A stretch of DNA of 64,000 bases, taken from NCBI GenBank assembly GCA_036342255.1, contig JAZAUS010000002.1:62001-126000 (forward strand). Reading direction: 5' to 3'. Origin of the DNA: RUG11198 sp036342255 (GTDB taxonomy: Bacteria > Bacillota_I > Bacilli_A > RF39 > UBA660). Under the pieces are notes generated by a model. That model ran no database searches. It worked only from the letters and a program-made list of their open reading frames with translations, and was not told where the DNA came from. Every line of letters begins with the position of its first letter. Position 1 is the stretch's first letter. This document shows, one piece after another, positions 1 through 8,604 of the stretch. Position numbers and translations under genes: made by a program.

Positions 1-1219
1 TATCTATTTCATTACCATTTTCATCTTCTAATACTAAAGTTGCTCCTGGTAATTCTTGTTTTGTAGTTGCATCTTGTTTACTAATTGTAGTTTTCTTTAC
101 TTCTTTTTTAGTTGGAGTATTATACATAACTACTTTATTAGTTGTTCCTTTATTTGTAACTTCGAAAGATATTTCTTCAGTTGATAAATCATATCCTTCT
201 GGTGCAATTGTTTCTTTCAATTTATATGTTCCTGGAGTTAAACTTACTTCATGTGGTGTATCTGATGAAGTCCATGAATCAATTACTTCATTTGATGCAT
301 TTCTTATTTCTAATTTTGCTCCTGGTAATTCTTTCTTAGAAGTTACATCTTGTTTGCTGATTACAACTTTATCTACTGCTAATGACATACTTTTTGATGC
401 ACTAGCACTTTTTGCGATTGGATAAGTTGCACTCATAACTTGGTATTTGCTATTACTTGGAGTGTATTTATATGATTTAAGTATAGTCTTGCTGTTAGAA
501 ACTTTAACTGTGAAAGTACTTTTTGTATTGCTAACTGAGCTAGCTGGTACTTTAATAGTTATTTTATTTCCATTTTTAGTAAAATCTGTATTCTTTGGTG
601 CATTTACTAATTCTACTTTATAATCACTTTCTGAACTGTTAACAACTATTCCATTAGAAACATAGTATTTACCATCATTACTTATAGTGAAGTTAATACT
701 ATCTGTTGTAATACTAATAGTTGGAGCAGCTTGATTATAGCTTTTTTGAGCTTTAGCTTTACTTACTAAATCTTTAATTTGTTTTGCATATGTATTTGAT
801 GAAGATGAAATTTTTGATTTAAATGTGTTAATACTATCTGAATAATTCATCTTTTTAGTATCCATTAGGTAAATCCAATATGCAGTTTGTGCTACAAAAT
901 ATTCCTTATCTGTTTTAGCTTTATATCCTTGCTCTAAAATGTAATTTACACCTGGATCAGTATATGATCCTGCATTTGTGTAATTAACACTTGTTACTGG
1001 CATGTTTTTAGCATAAGTTGCACAGTATACGTATTTTCCATCAGTAGTTTCCTTTATATGAAATGTTTGAGGAAAACTAATTGGTGGCGTATAATTACGA
1101 TATTTCATCTTTAAAGATGAAGGTGCTGAACTAGCAGCATTTACATTACTTAATCCTAATATAGATATAATAGTTATAAATAATGCAAGAATTGATTTTC
1201 TTATATTATATTTTTTCAT
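1..1219 (-). CDS. Thioester-domain/Cna-B surface adhesin, partial (3' part beyond window)
   Basis: Reading leftward from an ATG at 1219 the frame is open to the window edge, so only the N-terminal ~406 residues are present. It starts with a Lys-rich signal peptide ending near NVNAA. A thioester (TQXA) domain follows: Cys in YVYCATYAK and Gln in FVAQTAYWIY are the expected bond-forming pair. After a Ser/Thr-rich linker come a complete Cna-B/SpaA-type repeat (ISKQD, ELPGA, YKLKET, VVMYN) and the start of a second. The repeats carry the Lys, Glu and Asn expected for isopeptide bonds. The gene is a paralogue of the complete one at 10049-13999. AAGGAGGG at 1229-1236 fixes the start. By family it should be a surface adhesin; the ligand cannot be read from sequence. 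Confidence 0.88.
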   Translation of the reverse strand, partial: MKKYNIRKSILALFITIISILGLSNVNAASSAPSSLKMKYRNYTPPISFPQTFHIKETTDGKYVYCATYAKNMPVTSVNYTNAGSYTDPGVNYILEQGYKAKTDKEYFVAQTAYWIYLMDTKKMNYSDSINTFKSKISSSSNTYAKQIKDLVSKAKAQKSYNQAAPTISITTDSINFTISNDGKYYVSNGIVVNSSESDYKVELVNAPKNTDFTKNGNKITIKVPASSVSNTKSTFTVKVSNSKTILKSYKYTPSNSKYQVMSATYPIAKSASASKSMSLAVDKVVISKQDVTSKKELPGAKLEIRNASNEVIDSWTSSDTPHEVSLTPGTYKLKETIAPEGYDLSTEEISFEVTNKGTTNKVVMYNTPTKKEVKKTTISKQDATTKQELPGATLVLEDENGNEID

Positions 1220-1251
1220 AACCTTGAACCCTCCTTGAATTTCGGTTTTAT

Positions 1252-1280
1252 ATAATAGCACTAAAAACATGGTTTGTCAA
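1252..1280 (-). promoter_or_regulatory. Sigma-A promoter of the partial adhesin gene
   Basis: TTGACA (1280-1275) and TATTAT (1257-1252) are separated by 17 bases. The element lies 33 bases upstream of the adhesin start and diverges from the clpB promoter about 40 bases away. Confidence 0.75.
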
Positions 1281-1306
1281 GTATTTTTTTACTTTTTGTT
1301 AATTTT

Positions 1307-1333
1307 TTAGCAATCTAAGTTGACAATTGCTAA
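1307..1333. promoter_or_regulatory. CIRCE-like HrcA operator upstream of clpB
   Basis: TTAGCAATC, nine bases, then AATTGCTAA. This is the exact 9-9-9 geometry of CIRCE (TTAGCACTC-N9-GAGTGCTAA) and matches 15 of 18 arm positions. It covers the clpB -35 box, where a bound repressor would block RNA polymerase. HrcA control of clpB is known in mycoplasmas; hrcA itself is not in this window. Confidence 0.75.
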
Positions 1334-1347
1334 AAAGGTGCTATAAT
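1320..1347 (+). promoter_or_regulatory. Sigma-A promoter of clpB
   Basis: TTGACA at 1320-1325 and TATAAT at 1342-1347 with a 16-base spacer. It overlaps the CIRCE-like operator. A ribosome site AAGGGAG at 1356-1362 precedes the ATG at 1373. Confidence 0.85.
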
Positions 1348-1372
1348 TAATCTTGAAGGGAGATGGATAAAA

Positions 1373-3487
1373 ATGAATATGGGCTTTAATAATAATGAAA
1401 ATGATGAGAATGTATTAGAGAAATATGGACGTGATATTACTGAAAGCTCAAAAGCTGGTAAGATAGATCCTGTTATTGGACGTGACGATGAAATAAGGAG
1501 TATTACAAGAATACTATCTAGGAAAACTAAAAATAATCCTGTATTAATTGGTGAGGCTGGTGTTGGTAAAACAGCTATTGTTGAAGGTCTTGCTAATAGA
1601 ATTATTAAAGGAGATGTTCCTAATAGTCTTAAGGATAAAACTATATGGGAGTTAGATATGGCTTCTTTAGTAGCAGGAGCTAAGTATCGTGGTGAATTTG
1701 AAGAAAGATTAAAAGTAGTATTAAAAAAGGTTAAAGAATCTGATGGAGAAATTATTTTATTTATAGATGAGATTCATATGATAGTTGGAGCTGGGGCTGT
1801 AGATGGGGCAATGGATGCTGGTAATATGCTAAAGCCTATGCTTGCTCGTGGTGAAATACATTGTATTGGTGCAACCACTTTAAATGAATATCGTAAATAT
1901 ATTGAAAAAGATAGTGCACTAGAAAGAAGATTTCAGAAAGTACAAGTTAATGAACCTACTGTTATGGATACTATAACTATATTAAGGGGGTTAAAATCTA
2001 AGTTTGAAGTTTATCATGGGGTTAATATTAAGGATAATGCTTTAATAGCTGCTGCTACTTTATCTGATAGATATATTACTAATAGATTTTTGCCAGATAA
2101 GGCTATTGACTTGGTTGATGAAGCTTGTGCTACAATAAAAGTACAAATGGAATCAGTTCCTACGGAACTAGATACTTTAACTAGAAAAATAATGCGTTTG
2201 CAGATAGAGAAAGCTGCTTTAAAGAAAGAAAAAGATGATATATCTAAAAATAGAAAATTAGAGATAGATAAGCAACTTGATAAATTAACTGAACAAGAAA
2301 AAAATTTAAGAGATGCTTGGGAGGAAGAAAAAGATATTAATAGTTTAATTAGTAATAAGAAAGAAGAAATTGATAAGGCTAATTATAAATTGGAAGTAGC
2401 AGAGACTAATTATGATTTAGAAACTGCTGCTAGATTAAGACATGGGGAAATACCTAAGCTAGAGTCTGAACTTATGGAACTGCAGAAGCAAAATAAATCT
2501 AATATTCTATCTGATACGGTTACTGATGAGAGTATTGCTTCAATTATTTCTAAATGGACTTCTATTCCTATAAATAAACTAGTTGGTAGTGAAAAGGATA
2601 AATTATTGCATTTAGAAGAGAATATGAAGAAACGTGTTATGGGTCAGGATAAGGCTATTCATTTGGTTAGTGAAGCTATTATAAGGGCAAGAGCTGGAAT
2701 AAAAGATCCTAATCATCCAATTGGTTCATTCATCTTCTTAGGACCTACTGGAGTTGGTAAAACTGAAGTTGCTAGAACTCTTGCATATGAATTATTTGAT
2801 GATGAAAGACATATTGTTAGGATTGATATGTCTGAATATATGGAATCTCATAGTGTTGCTAGGTTAATCGGTTCTCCTCCAGGATATGTTGGATATGATG
2901 ATGGAGGACAATTAACAGAAGCTGTTAGAAGAAATCCCTACTCTATTGTTTTATTTGATGAGATTGAAAAGGCTCACAAAGATATTTTTAATATTTTATT
3001 ACAAATACTAGATGATGGTAGAATTACTGATTCACAAGGTAGATGCGTAGATTTTAAAAATACTATTATTATAATGACTTCTAATATTGGTAGTGAATAT
3101 ATTCTTGATAATCATGATAATTATGAAGATATGGTTATGGGTGAATTAAAGAATAATTTTAAACCTGAGTTTATTAATAGAATTGATGAAATAATTATAT
3201 TTAATTCTCTTACAAAGGATGTTGTTTATACTATTTTAGATAAGATAATTAGTGATTTGGAAGAACGTTTAAGAGATAAGAGATTGAAAGTTGTTTTAAC
3301 GGATAAGGCTAAGGATTATATAATTAATGAGTCTTATGATGTTAATTTTGGAGCTAGACCTATTAAGAGATATGTTCAAAGAAATATTGAGACTTTGATT
3401 GCTAATGAGATTATTAAAGATAATATTAAATATAATAGTACTATTGTTGTTGATGTTGATGAGGATAAGTTTATAATTGAGAATTAA
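1373..3487 (+). CDS. clpB: ClpB-type AAA+ disaggregase lacking the N domain
   Basis: A 704-residue Hsp100 protein with two AAA+ modules. NBD1 has Walker A GEAGVGKT at residues 60-67 and Walker B ILFIDEIH. A coiled middle domain of about 110 residues contains AARLRHGEIPKLESEL. NBD2 has GPTGVGKT and IVLFDEIEKAH. The short stretch between MTSNIGSEYIL and FKPEFINRIDEI lacks the longer ClpC/ClpA insertion that carries the ClpP-docking loop, so it is read as ClpB, which rescues aggregated proteins with DnaK. Typical ClpB is about 860 residues. This protein starts directly at NBD1, and the start is fixed by promoter and ribosome site, so the N domain is truly absent. Heat-shock control by HrcA is inferred from the operator. 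Confidence 0.92.
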   Translation: MNMGFNNNENDENVLEKYGRDITESSKAGKIDPVIGRDDEIRSITRILSRKTKNNPVLIGEAGVGKTAIVEGLANRIIKGDVPNSLKDKTIWELDMASLVAGAKYRGEFEERLKVVLKKVKESDGEIILFIDEIHMIVGAGAVDGAMDAGNMLKPMLARGEIHCIGATTLNEYRKYIEKDSALERRFQKVQVNEPTVMDTITILRGLKSKFEVYHGVNIKDNALIAAATLSDRYITNRFLPDKAIDLVDEACATIKVQMESVPTELDTLTRKIMRLQIEKAALKKEKDDISKNRKLEIDKQLDKLTEQEKNLRDAWEEEKDINSLISNKKEEIDKANYKLEVAETNYDLETAARLRHGEIPKLESELMELQKQNKSNILSDTVTDESIASIISKWTSIPINKLVGSEKDKLLHLEENMKKRVMGQDKAIHLVSEAIIRARAGIKDPNHPIGSFIFLGPTGVGKTEVARTLAYELFDDERHIVRIDMSEYMESHSVARLIGSPPGYVGYDDGGQLTEAVRRNPYSIVLFDEIEKAHKDIFNILLQILDDGRITDSQGRCVDFKNTIIIMTSNIGSEYILDNHDNYEDMVMGELKNNFKPEFINRIDEIIIFNSLTKDVVYTILDKIISDLEERLRDKRLKVVLTDKAKDYIINESYDVNFGARPIKRYVQRNIETLIANEIIKDNIKYNSTIVVDVDEDKFIIEN

Positions 3488-3510
3488 AAAAGAACCAATA
3501 AGGTTCTTTT
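3488..3510. terminator. Shared bidirectional terminator, clpB / polysaccharide deacetylase
   Basis: AAAAGAACC (3488-3496) pairs with GGTTCTTTT (3502-3510), with A and T runs on both flanks. It begins at the clpB stop codon and touches the stop codon of the convergent gene, so it can serve both. Confidence 0.8.
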
Positions 3511-4940
3511 TAATTGGTTACATTATGTTTTATTTGTGGTGTATCTAAAGTAATATTTGAAAATGTATAGCCATTTTTCTTTCCATATTTGATTATATCA
3601 CGTAAGGCATTTAGTGTTTTATAGTTGTTATCATAATCATGTAATAGAACAATATTTGTTTTTTCATGATCAAGATTATTAATTACATTATTATATACAT
3701 CTTCTTTTGTTTGAGCACTACCTGCGTCTTCAGAATCAACGTTCCAATCATAATATTTATAACCTTTATTAGTTAATTCTTTTGTTAGGTAACTCATTAC
3801 TCCTTTGGTATATTTATTACTTATTGTATTGGAACTTCCACCAGGGAAACGTATTATTTTTGGATTTATTCCAACTAATGAATATACTTTTTTAGATAAA
3901 ATTGATAATCCCTCAATGTAGGCGTTGTTGCTTGAATAGTCAATATTATAACGATGAGTGTTGCTGTGAAGAGCTATAGTATGTCCTTCTTTATATTGTC
4001 TTTTAATCAAATAGTTTAAGTTATTATCTTTATTTATAATAAAAAAGGTAGCTTTAATATCTTCTTCTTTTAATATATCAAGTATCTTTGGTGTTATTTG
4101 CGCACTTGGTCCATCGTCAAAGGTTAAGTATATTTTGCCATCACCAGGATTATTAATTTCATTATTGGTTACTCGCACTATTCTTTTAATGGTTTCTTTA
4201 TTTCCACTTGAATCTGATACTTCGTAGTTTATAGTATAGGTACCTAGTTTGTTATTGTCTAAGTCACTTGTTATTTTTACTTTATTAGTTAGATCTTTAT
4301 CACAGTTATCTATGGCTTTGTATCCTGGTTCTTTATATTCTTTTCCAAGTGAAAGATATAAATAATTATTTCCTTCTAATGTTATTACTGGTTTATCTAT
4401 GTCTTTAAGAGAAATTTTTCTTGTTTTAGAAGTAGTATTTCCACTTGTGTCTTTAACTGTATATACTATTTCTTTTTTGTACTTTTTAGTTGTTACTTTA
4501 TTTGTAAGATCACCATCATAATTGTCTTTAGCAATATATCCTATTTCTTTATATTCTTTATTAGGACATATATTTATTATTTTATCTCCTTTAAGTATTA
4601 TTTCTGGTTTCAATTTATCTACAACATTAACAATTCTTTTTTTCTTAATTGAGAATATAGAATTGTTAATGTTGTAGTTAACATAATATTTGCCTATTTT
4701 TTTATTATTTATATTATTATATATTTTGACTTTATTGGTTAGGTCTTTATTTAAATAATAAGCTTTGTATCCTGGTTCTTTATAATTACTATATACATCC
4801 ATATTAATTGTATCATTTGTTAATTTTATTTTTGGCATATATAATATTATAGAAGTAAATATTATTATATTGATTGCTATTAAGATATGTATGGATTTTG
4901 GTAATTTTTTATTTTTTTTATTGTTATATTTCTTTGACAT
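3510..4940 (-). CDS. Membrane-anchored polysaccharide deacetylase with Ig-like domains (PgdA-like)
   Basis: The 476-residue protein has a Lys-rich cytoplasmic start and one membrane segment at residues ~17-35. Three DUF5011-type Ig-like domains follow (~37-108, 111-180 and 183-258), each with a KEY/YKEPGY-DxDLTNKV signature. A NodB carbohydrate-esterase domain runs from ~268 to 465. The NodB motifs are present: TFDDGP, HSNTH, RFPGG, and LLHD near the end. The family removes acetyl groups from cell-wall GlcNAc, usually giving lysozyme resistance. The Ig modules probably hold the enzyme away from the membrane within the wall. It is transcribed alone, convergent with clpB. The exact glycan substrate is not visible. 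Confidence 0.88.
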   Translation of the reverse strand: MSKKYNNKKNKKLPKSIHILIAINIIIFTSIILYMPKIKLTNDTINMDVYSNYKEPGYKAYYLNKDLTNKVKIYNNINNKKIGKYYVNYNINNSIFSIKKKRIVNVVDKLKPEIILKGDKIINICPNKEYKEIGYIAKDNYDGDLTNKVTTKKYKKEIVYTVKDTSGNTTSKTRKISLKDIDKPVITLEGNNYLYLSLGKEYKEPGYKAIDNCDKDLTNKVKITSDLDNNKLGTYTINYEVSDSSGNKETIKRIVRVTNNEINNPGDGKIYLTFDDGPSAQITPKILDILKEEDIKATFFIINKDNNLNYLIKRQYKEGHTIALHSNTHRYNIDYSSNNAYIEGLSILSKKVYSLVGINPKIIRFPGGSSNTISNKYTKGVMSYLTKELTNKGYKYYDWNVDSEDAGSAQTKEDVYNNVINNLDHEKTNIVLLHDYDNNYKTLNALRDIIKYGKKNGYTFSNITLDTPQIKHNVTN

Positions 4941-4981
4941 ACTATCACTACCTATTTATTAATATTATTTATAACTATATA

Positions 4982-5011
4982 AAAATAATAATTTAGAAAA
5001 ATTATTATTTT
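4982..5011 (-). terminator. Terminator of the small acidic membrane protein gene
   Basis: AAAATAATAATTT (4982-4994) and AAATTATTATTTT (4999-5011) form a perfect A/T-only stem just downstream of the stop at 5020. Pure A-T pairing makes it weak. Confidence 0.5.
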
Positions 5012-5019
5012 GTTTATTA

Positions 5020-5343
5020 TTATTCACTTTCATTTGCTTTAAAAGCTATTACAATCATTATTATTCCTATTATGGCACAAAATATTTCTACGAAGACGAT
5101 ACCTATTGATTTTTTGGGATTAATATTATCTTCAACGGTATCATCACTTTCTTCTTGGTCATCAAATAAACTATTATCTGATTCTTCACTCTCTTCGTAT
5201 TCGTTATCTTCATAGTTATATGTATCAGTTATTTCTTCTGTTGTGGTAGTAGTTGTTGTAGTTTCTTCTGCTTTTACTACTATATTAGAAGAAAAACTTA
5301 TTATAAATATTAACACTAGTATTGCTATTAGTTTCTTTTTCAT
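5020..5343 (-). CDS. Small exported acidic protein with C-terminal membrane anchor, unknown function
   Basis: I do not recognise this 107-residue protein. It begins with a signal peptide (KKKLIAILVLIFIISF, cleavage probably after VVKA). A run of Thr and a Glu/Asp/Ser-rich segment follows at residues ~27-75, and a hydrophobic helix at ~78-102 precedes a short charged tail. The layout suggests an extracellular acidic stalk held in the membrane. No LPxTG-like motif is seen. A start signal lies just upstream (AGGTGGTATT before the ATG). It stands alone between terminators. Confidence 0.7.
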   Translation of the reverse strand: MKKKLIAILVLIFIISFSSNIVVKAEETTTTTTTTEEITDTYNYEDNEYEESEESDNSLFDDQEESDDTVEDNINPKKSIGIVFVEIFCAIIGIIMIVIAFKANESE

Positions 5344-5428
5344 AATACCACCTTTATATTCAGTTTCTATTAATAGAATATCAAATAATTAGTAAAATTT
5401 CAAGAGAAAAGAATAATATTTATAAAAA

Positions 5429-5456
5429 AAGATTATTGATTTTAATCAATAATCTT
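5429..5456 (-). terminator. Terminator of rpsB-tsf
   Basis: AAGATTATTGATT (5429-5441) pairs with AATCAATAATCTT (5444-5456), followed in the leftward direction by a T run. It sits just after the tsf stop. Confidence 0.8.
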
Positions 5457-5462
5457 AGTATG

Positions 5463-6338
5463 TTAATTATTAATTTGTTTCATTACTTCGTCAGCAAAAT
5501 TTTCATTTCTTTTTTCTATTCCTTCACCAACTTCATAACGTACAAAACTTATTACTTTGCTATTTTTAGATTCTACATATTTAGATACTTTCATCTTGCT
5601 TTCTTTTATAAAAGTTTGATCTACTAAACATACTTCTTCAAAGAATTTGTTTAATCTTCCTTTTACAATCATTGGTATCTTTTTAGAATCTAATCCTTCA
5701 TTTTCAGCTTGTTCTGTTAAAATTTCTTTTTCTCTTTCAATTCTTTCTTCTGGTACTTCATCTTGATTTAGGTATAATGGGCGCATTGCTGCTGCTTGCA
5801 TTGCTATATCTTTAGCTAATTCTTCATCATCACCATCTATAACAGTTACTGTTACAATTTTTCCGCCCATGTGTGAGTATGTACCAAATATTTCTTTAGC
5901 TTTCTTTTTAATAATTTCGAATCTTCTTAAGGTAAGTTTTTCACCTATTTTTCCACTTTTTTCAGCAATTATTTCTTCAATAGTTTTATCATCTATTTTC
6001 ATTTTTAATGCTTCTTCTGTTGTTTTTGCTTTTCCATTTAATATAGCATCAGATACTATTTCTACTAATTCTTTAAATTCTTCGTTTTTGGCAACGAAAT
6101 CTGTTTCTGAATTAATTTCAACAATTACTGCTTTATTCTTATTAATTTTGGCAAGAGCTAATCCTTCTGCTGCTATACGTGATTGTTTCTTTGCTGCTTT
6201 TGAAATTCCTTTTTCTCTTAACCAATCAATTGCTTCTTCAATATTCCCGTTTGTTTCGTCTAGTGCTTTTTTACAATCTAACATACCAGCACCAGTAGCT
6301 TCTCTTAATTCTTTTACCATACTTGCACTAATAGCCAT
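5463..6338 (-). CDS. tsf: Elongation factor Ts
   Basis: This is the nucleotide exchange factor that recycles EF-Tu-GDP in translation. The 291 residues match the usual length. The N-terminal UBA-like domain has VKELREATGAGMLDCKKAL, and TDFVAKNEEF is the signature that contacts EF-Tu. It lies 21 bases downstream of rpsB in the classic rpsB-tsf operon and ends at a strong hairpin. Nothing in it looks unusual. Confidence 0.97.
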   Translation of the reverse strand: MAISASMVKELREATGAGMLDCKKALDETNGNIEEAIDWLREKGISKAAKKQSRIAAEGLALAKINKNKAVIVEINSETDFVAKNEEFKELVEIVSDAILNGKAKTTEEALKMKIDDKTIEEIIAEKSGKIGEKLTLRRFEIIKKKAKEIFGTYSHMGGKIVTVTVIDGDDEELAKDIAMQAAAMRPLYLNQDEVPEERIEREKEILTEQAENEGLDSKKIPMIVKGRLNKFFEEVCLVDQTFIKESKMKVSKYVESKNSKVISFVRYEVGEGIEKRNENFADEVMKQINN

Positions 6339-6359
6339 TTTTTTACCTCTTTCTTTTTT

Positions 6360-7319
6360 TTACTTTAAAACTTCTATTAATTCGCTTTTTTTCATTTTAG
6401 AATAGCCTTTTATTTCTCTTTTTTTAGCCATTTCTTTTAATTCTGCTACTGTTAGAATATTTAAATCTAGTTTTGGTTCAGCAATTTCTTCTTTTATTTC
6501 TTTTTGCTCTTCTTCTACTACTTTATTATCTTTTGGAGCTGGTTTTGTTTCTTTCTTAGTAAATTTTTTTTCTTTTTCTTTACGTTCAAAGCTCTTTGCT
6601 TTCTTTGTTTCATCTTCACTTACGTAATCTACTAAAGTTCCTCCATTTACTTCAACAATTGCATTTGTTAAAGAACCTAATACTACTTTAATAGCTCTAA
6701 CTGCATCATCATTTCCTGGGATTACATAATCTACTAGATCTGGATCACAGTTAGTGTCAATAATACCAAATGTTGGTATTCCTAATTTATGTGCTTCTCT
6801 TATTGCATTTTCTTCTTTAATAGAATCTACAATAATTACAGCTTGTGGTAATCTATTCATTTCTCTTATACCACAAAGGTTTCTGTTTAGTTTTTCATAT
6901 TCTTTTTTTAAGCCTATTACTTCTTTTTTTGGTAACTTGTCAAAAGTACCATCTTTTTCCATTTTTTCAATGTCTTCTAATCTTCTTACTCTTTTTCTAA
7001 TTGTTCCAAAGTTTGTTAGGGTTCCTCCAAGCCATCTTTCTGTCATGTAATACATATTACTTCTTGTTGCTTCTTCACGACATACTTCACTAGCTTGTTT
7101 TTTAGTTCCAACAAACAATACTTTTCCGCCATCTGCAACTATTTTTGTTAATGCTGCATAAGCTTCTTCTAATTTTTCTACAGTTTTTTGTAAATCAATT
7201 ATATAAATATCATCACGAGAGTTGTAGATATACTCTTTCATTTTAGGATTCCATCTCTTAGTTTGATGACCGAAATGAACTCCTGCTTCTAGCAAGTAAC
7301 TCATAGATACTACTGCCAT
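6360..7319 (-). CDS. rpsB: 30S ribosomal protein S2 with C-terminal Rho_N/SAP-like extension
   Basis: The S2 core begins MAVVSMSYLLEAGVHFGHQTKRWNPK and continues through the ribosomal S2 signatures to about residue 230. An upstream in-frame start at 7373 exists, but AAGGAGG at 7329-7335 points to ATG 7319, giving 319 residues. The remaining ~90 residues are a charged Lys/Glu linker followed by LTVAELKEMAKKREIKG and YSKMKKSELIEVL. This resembles the Rho N-terminal/SAP helix-extension-helix nucleic-acid-binding fold. S2 proteins usually stop at 230-260 residues. S2 binds the small subunit near S1 and the mRNA exit, so a nucleic-acid-binding tail there could contact mRNA; that is inference. Confidence 0.95.
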   Translation of the reverse strand: MAVVSMSYLLEAGVHFGHQTKRWNPKMKEYIYNSRDDIYIIDLQKTVEKLEEAYAALTKIVADGGKVLFVGTKKQASEVCREEATRSNMYYMTERWLGGTLTNFGTIRKRVRRLEDIEKMEKDGTFDKLPKKEVIGLKKEYEKLNRNLCGIREMNRLPQAVIIVDSIKEENAIREAHKLGIPTFGIIDTNCDPDLVDYVIPGNDDAVRAIKVVLGSLTNAIVEVNGGTLVDYVSEDETKKAKSFERKEKEKKFTKKETKPAPKDNKVVEEEQKEIKEEIAEPKLDLNILTVAELKEMAKKREIKGYSKMKKSELIEVLK

Positions 7320-7358
7320 TTTTTCATTCCTCCTTTTTGTTTTGCTTCCAAATATTTC

Positions 7359-7462
7359 AACTTTATCTTCCACTTATAAATAAGCACTAGAAAGATAAAT
7401 CCATATTTGTGAATATTTTGAAAAGCCATAATTATGTTAACATAAAAATTCTTTATTAACAA
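7359..7462 (-). promoter_or_regulatory. rpsB promoter and structured leader
   Basis: TTGTTA (7462-7457) and TAACAT (7439-7434) are 17 bases apart. The transcript would then carry about 110 untranslated bases. Within it TTTATCTTTC can pair with GGAAGATAAAG around a short inner stem (7359-7401). S2-binding leaders control rpsB in several bacteria; whether this one does is unproven. Confidence 0.45.
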
Positions 7463-7477
7463 GGGTTTTGTAAAAAA

Positions 7478-7515
7478 AACTTACTAATTTAGTATTATTA
7501 CTAAACTAGTAAGTT
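7478..7515 (-). terminator. Terminator of the ruvX-DUF1292-mltG operon
   Basis: Imperfect 17-base arms at 7478-7494 and 7499-7515 (AACTTACTA / TAGTAAGTT outer part) are followed leftward by eight T. It lies directly after the mltG stop. Confidence 0.85.
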
Positions 7516-7522
7516 ATTTTTT

Positions 7523-8590
7523 TTAATATTCATACCATAATCCTGATTTTTTTAGTTTGTTTATGGTATTTGTATGTTCCTTTTGGGTTCTACTAAAATA
7601 AATTTTTTTATTTTTATCTGCAACAAAATAATAATAATCATTATCATCAGGAGTTAGAACTGCTTCAATGGCTTCAATTGAGCTACTACATATTGGTGAT
7701 ATAGGTAATGTTTTAAATGTTGCACATCTTGTATTATAGTTATTGCAACTTGTTACCTCTTCTGAGTATAAATCTCTTTCACCCATGTTTATTTTAGCTC
7801 CATAATAGGTTGTTACATCACTTCCTAAATTCATATTGCTAGCCATTCTATTCATAAATACTCTTGCTATTTTCTTTCTTTCTTCTACTGTTGTTCCTTC
7901 TAGTTCAACAATTGAAGCTAATGTTAGTATTTGATGAAGAGATAGTGAGTTTTTTTCTATGACGCTTTGATGCTTTTTTAATTGTCTATTTGTTTCATCA
8001 AGCATTTGTTCAAATATTTCTTCAACTGTACTATCTTTTGATCTTAAACTGTAGGTATTTGGATATAAATATCCTTCTAATGAATAATAAATGTTACTAT
8101 TTTTTATATCATTATTTAGAAACCAATATTTATTTATTATTTTATTTAAATAGTTTTCATCTTTTAATAGGTTGTATACGTCTTCTTCTTTATTATTAGT
8201 GTGTTTTTCTATAATGTTGGCAATAGTACGCATATTTATTCCTTCTTTAAAAGTTATTTTTACATCATCTTGGGCTTTTTTTCCTTTACTTAGAATATCT
8301 ACAATTTTTCTAGTACCCATATTTTGGCTTAATTCATAAGTAGCTGCCATTAAATTATGTTTTCGATGAATTTTCACATATATTTTGAATGCTAGTTTAC
8401 TTCTAATAAAATGTTTTTCATATAGGGTACTTGCTACTTGATTGATACTACCTTTTTCTATAACTACTTTTTTTAATGTGTTATCATTGCTTACTTTAGA
8501 TAAGCCGAAATTATATAATGATAATAGAAAAACAGCTATACTTATTAATAGTGTTAATAATGCTATATATATATTGTGTTTTATTTTCAT
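7523..8590 (-). CDS. mltG: Endolytic murein transglycosylase MltG (YceG family)
   Basis: This inner-membrane enzyme cuts growing glycan strands and so sets peptidoglycan strand length. The 355 residues include one N-terminal membrane helix (~8-28), a LysM-like region (VIEKGSINQVASTLYEKHFI), and the YceG catalytic domain. The conserved glutamate is in LTLASIVELEG near residue 230. Further family marks are RVFMNRM, LGSDVTTYYG, YNTR, LPISPICSS and YYFVADK. It follows DUF1292 by 14 bases. B. subtilis also places its homologue beside yrrK (ruvX) and yrzB. It fits with the other wall genes in this window. Confidence 0.94.
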   Translation of the reverse strand: MKIKHNIYIALLTLLISIAVFLLSLYNFGLSKVSNDNTLKKVVIEKGSINQVASTLYEKHFIRSKLAFKIYVKIHRKHNLMAATYELSQNMGTRKIVDILSKGKKAQDDVKITFKEGINMRTIANIIEKHTNNKEEDVYNLLKDENYLNKIINKYWFLNNDIKNSNIYYSLEGYLYPNTYSLRSKDSTVEEIFEQMLDETNRQLKKHQSVIEKNSLSLHQILTLASIVELEGTTVEERKKIARVFMNRMASNMNLGSDVTTYYGAKINMGERDLYSEEVTSCNNYNTRCATFKTLPISPICSSSIEAIEAVLTPDDNDYYYFVADKNKKIYFSRTQKEHTNTINKLKKSGLWYEY

Positions 8591-8604
8591 AATTAATTCC
8601 TATA

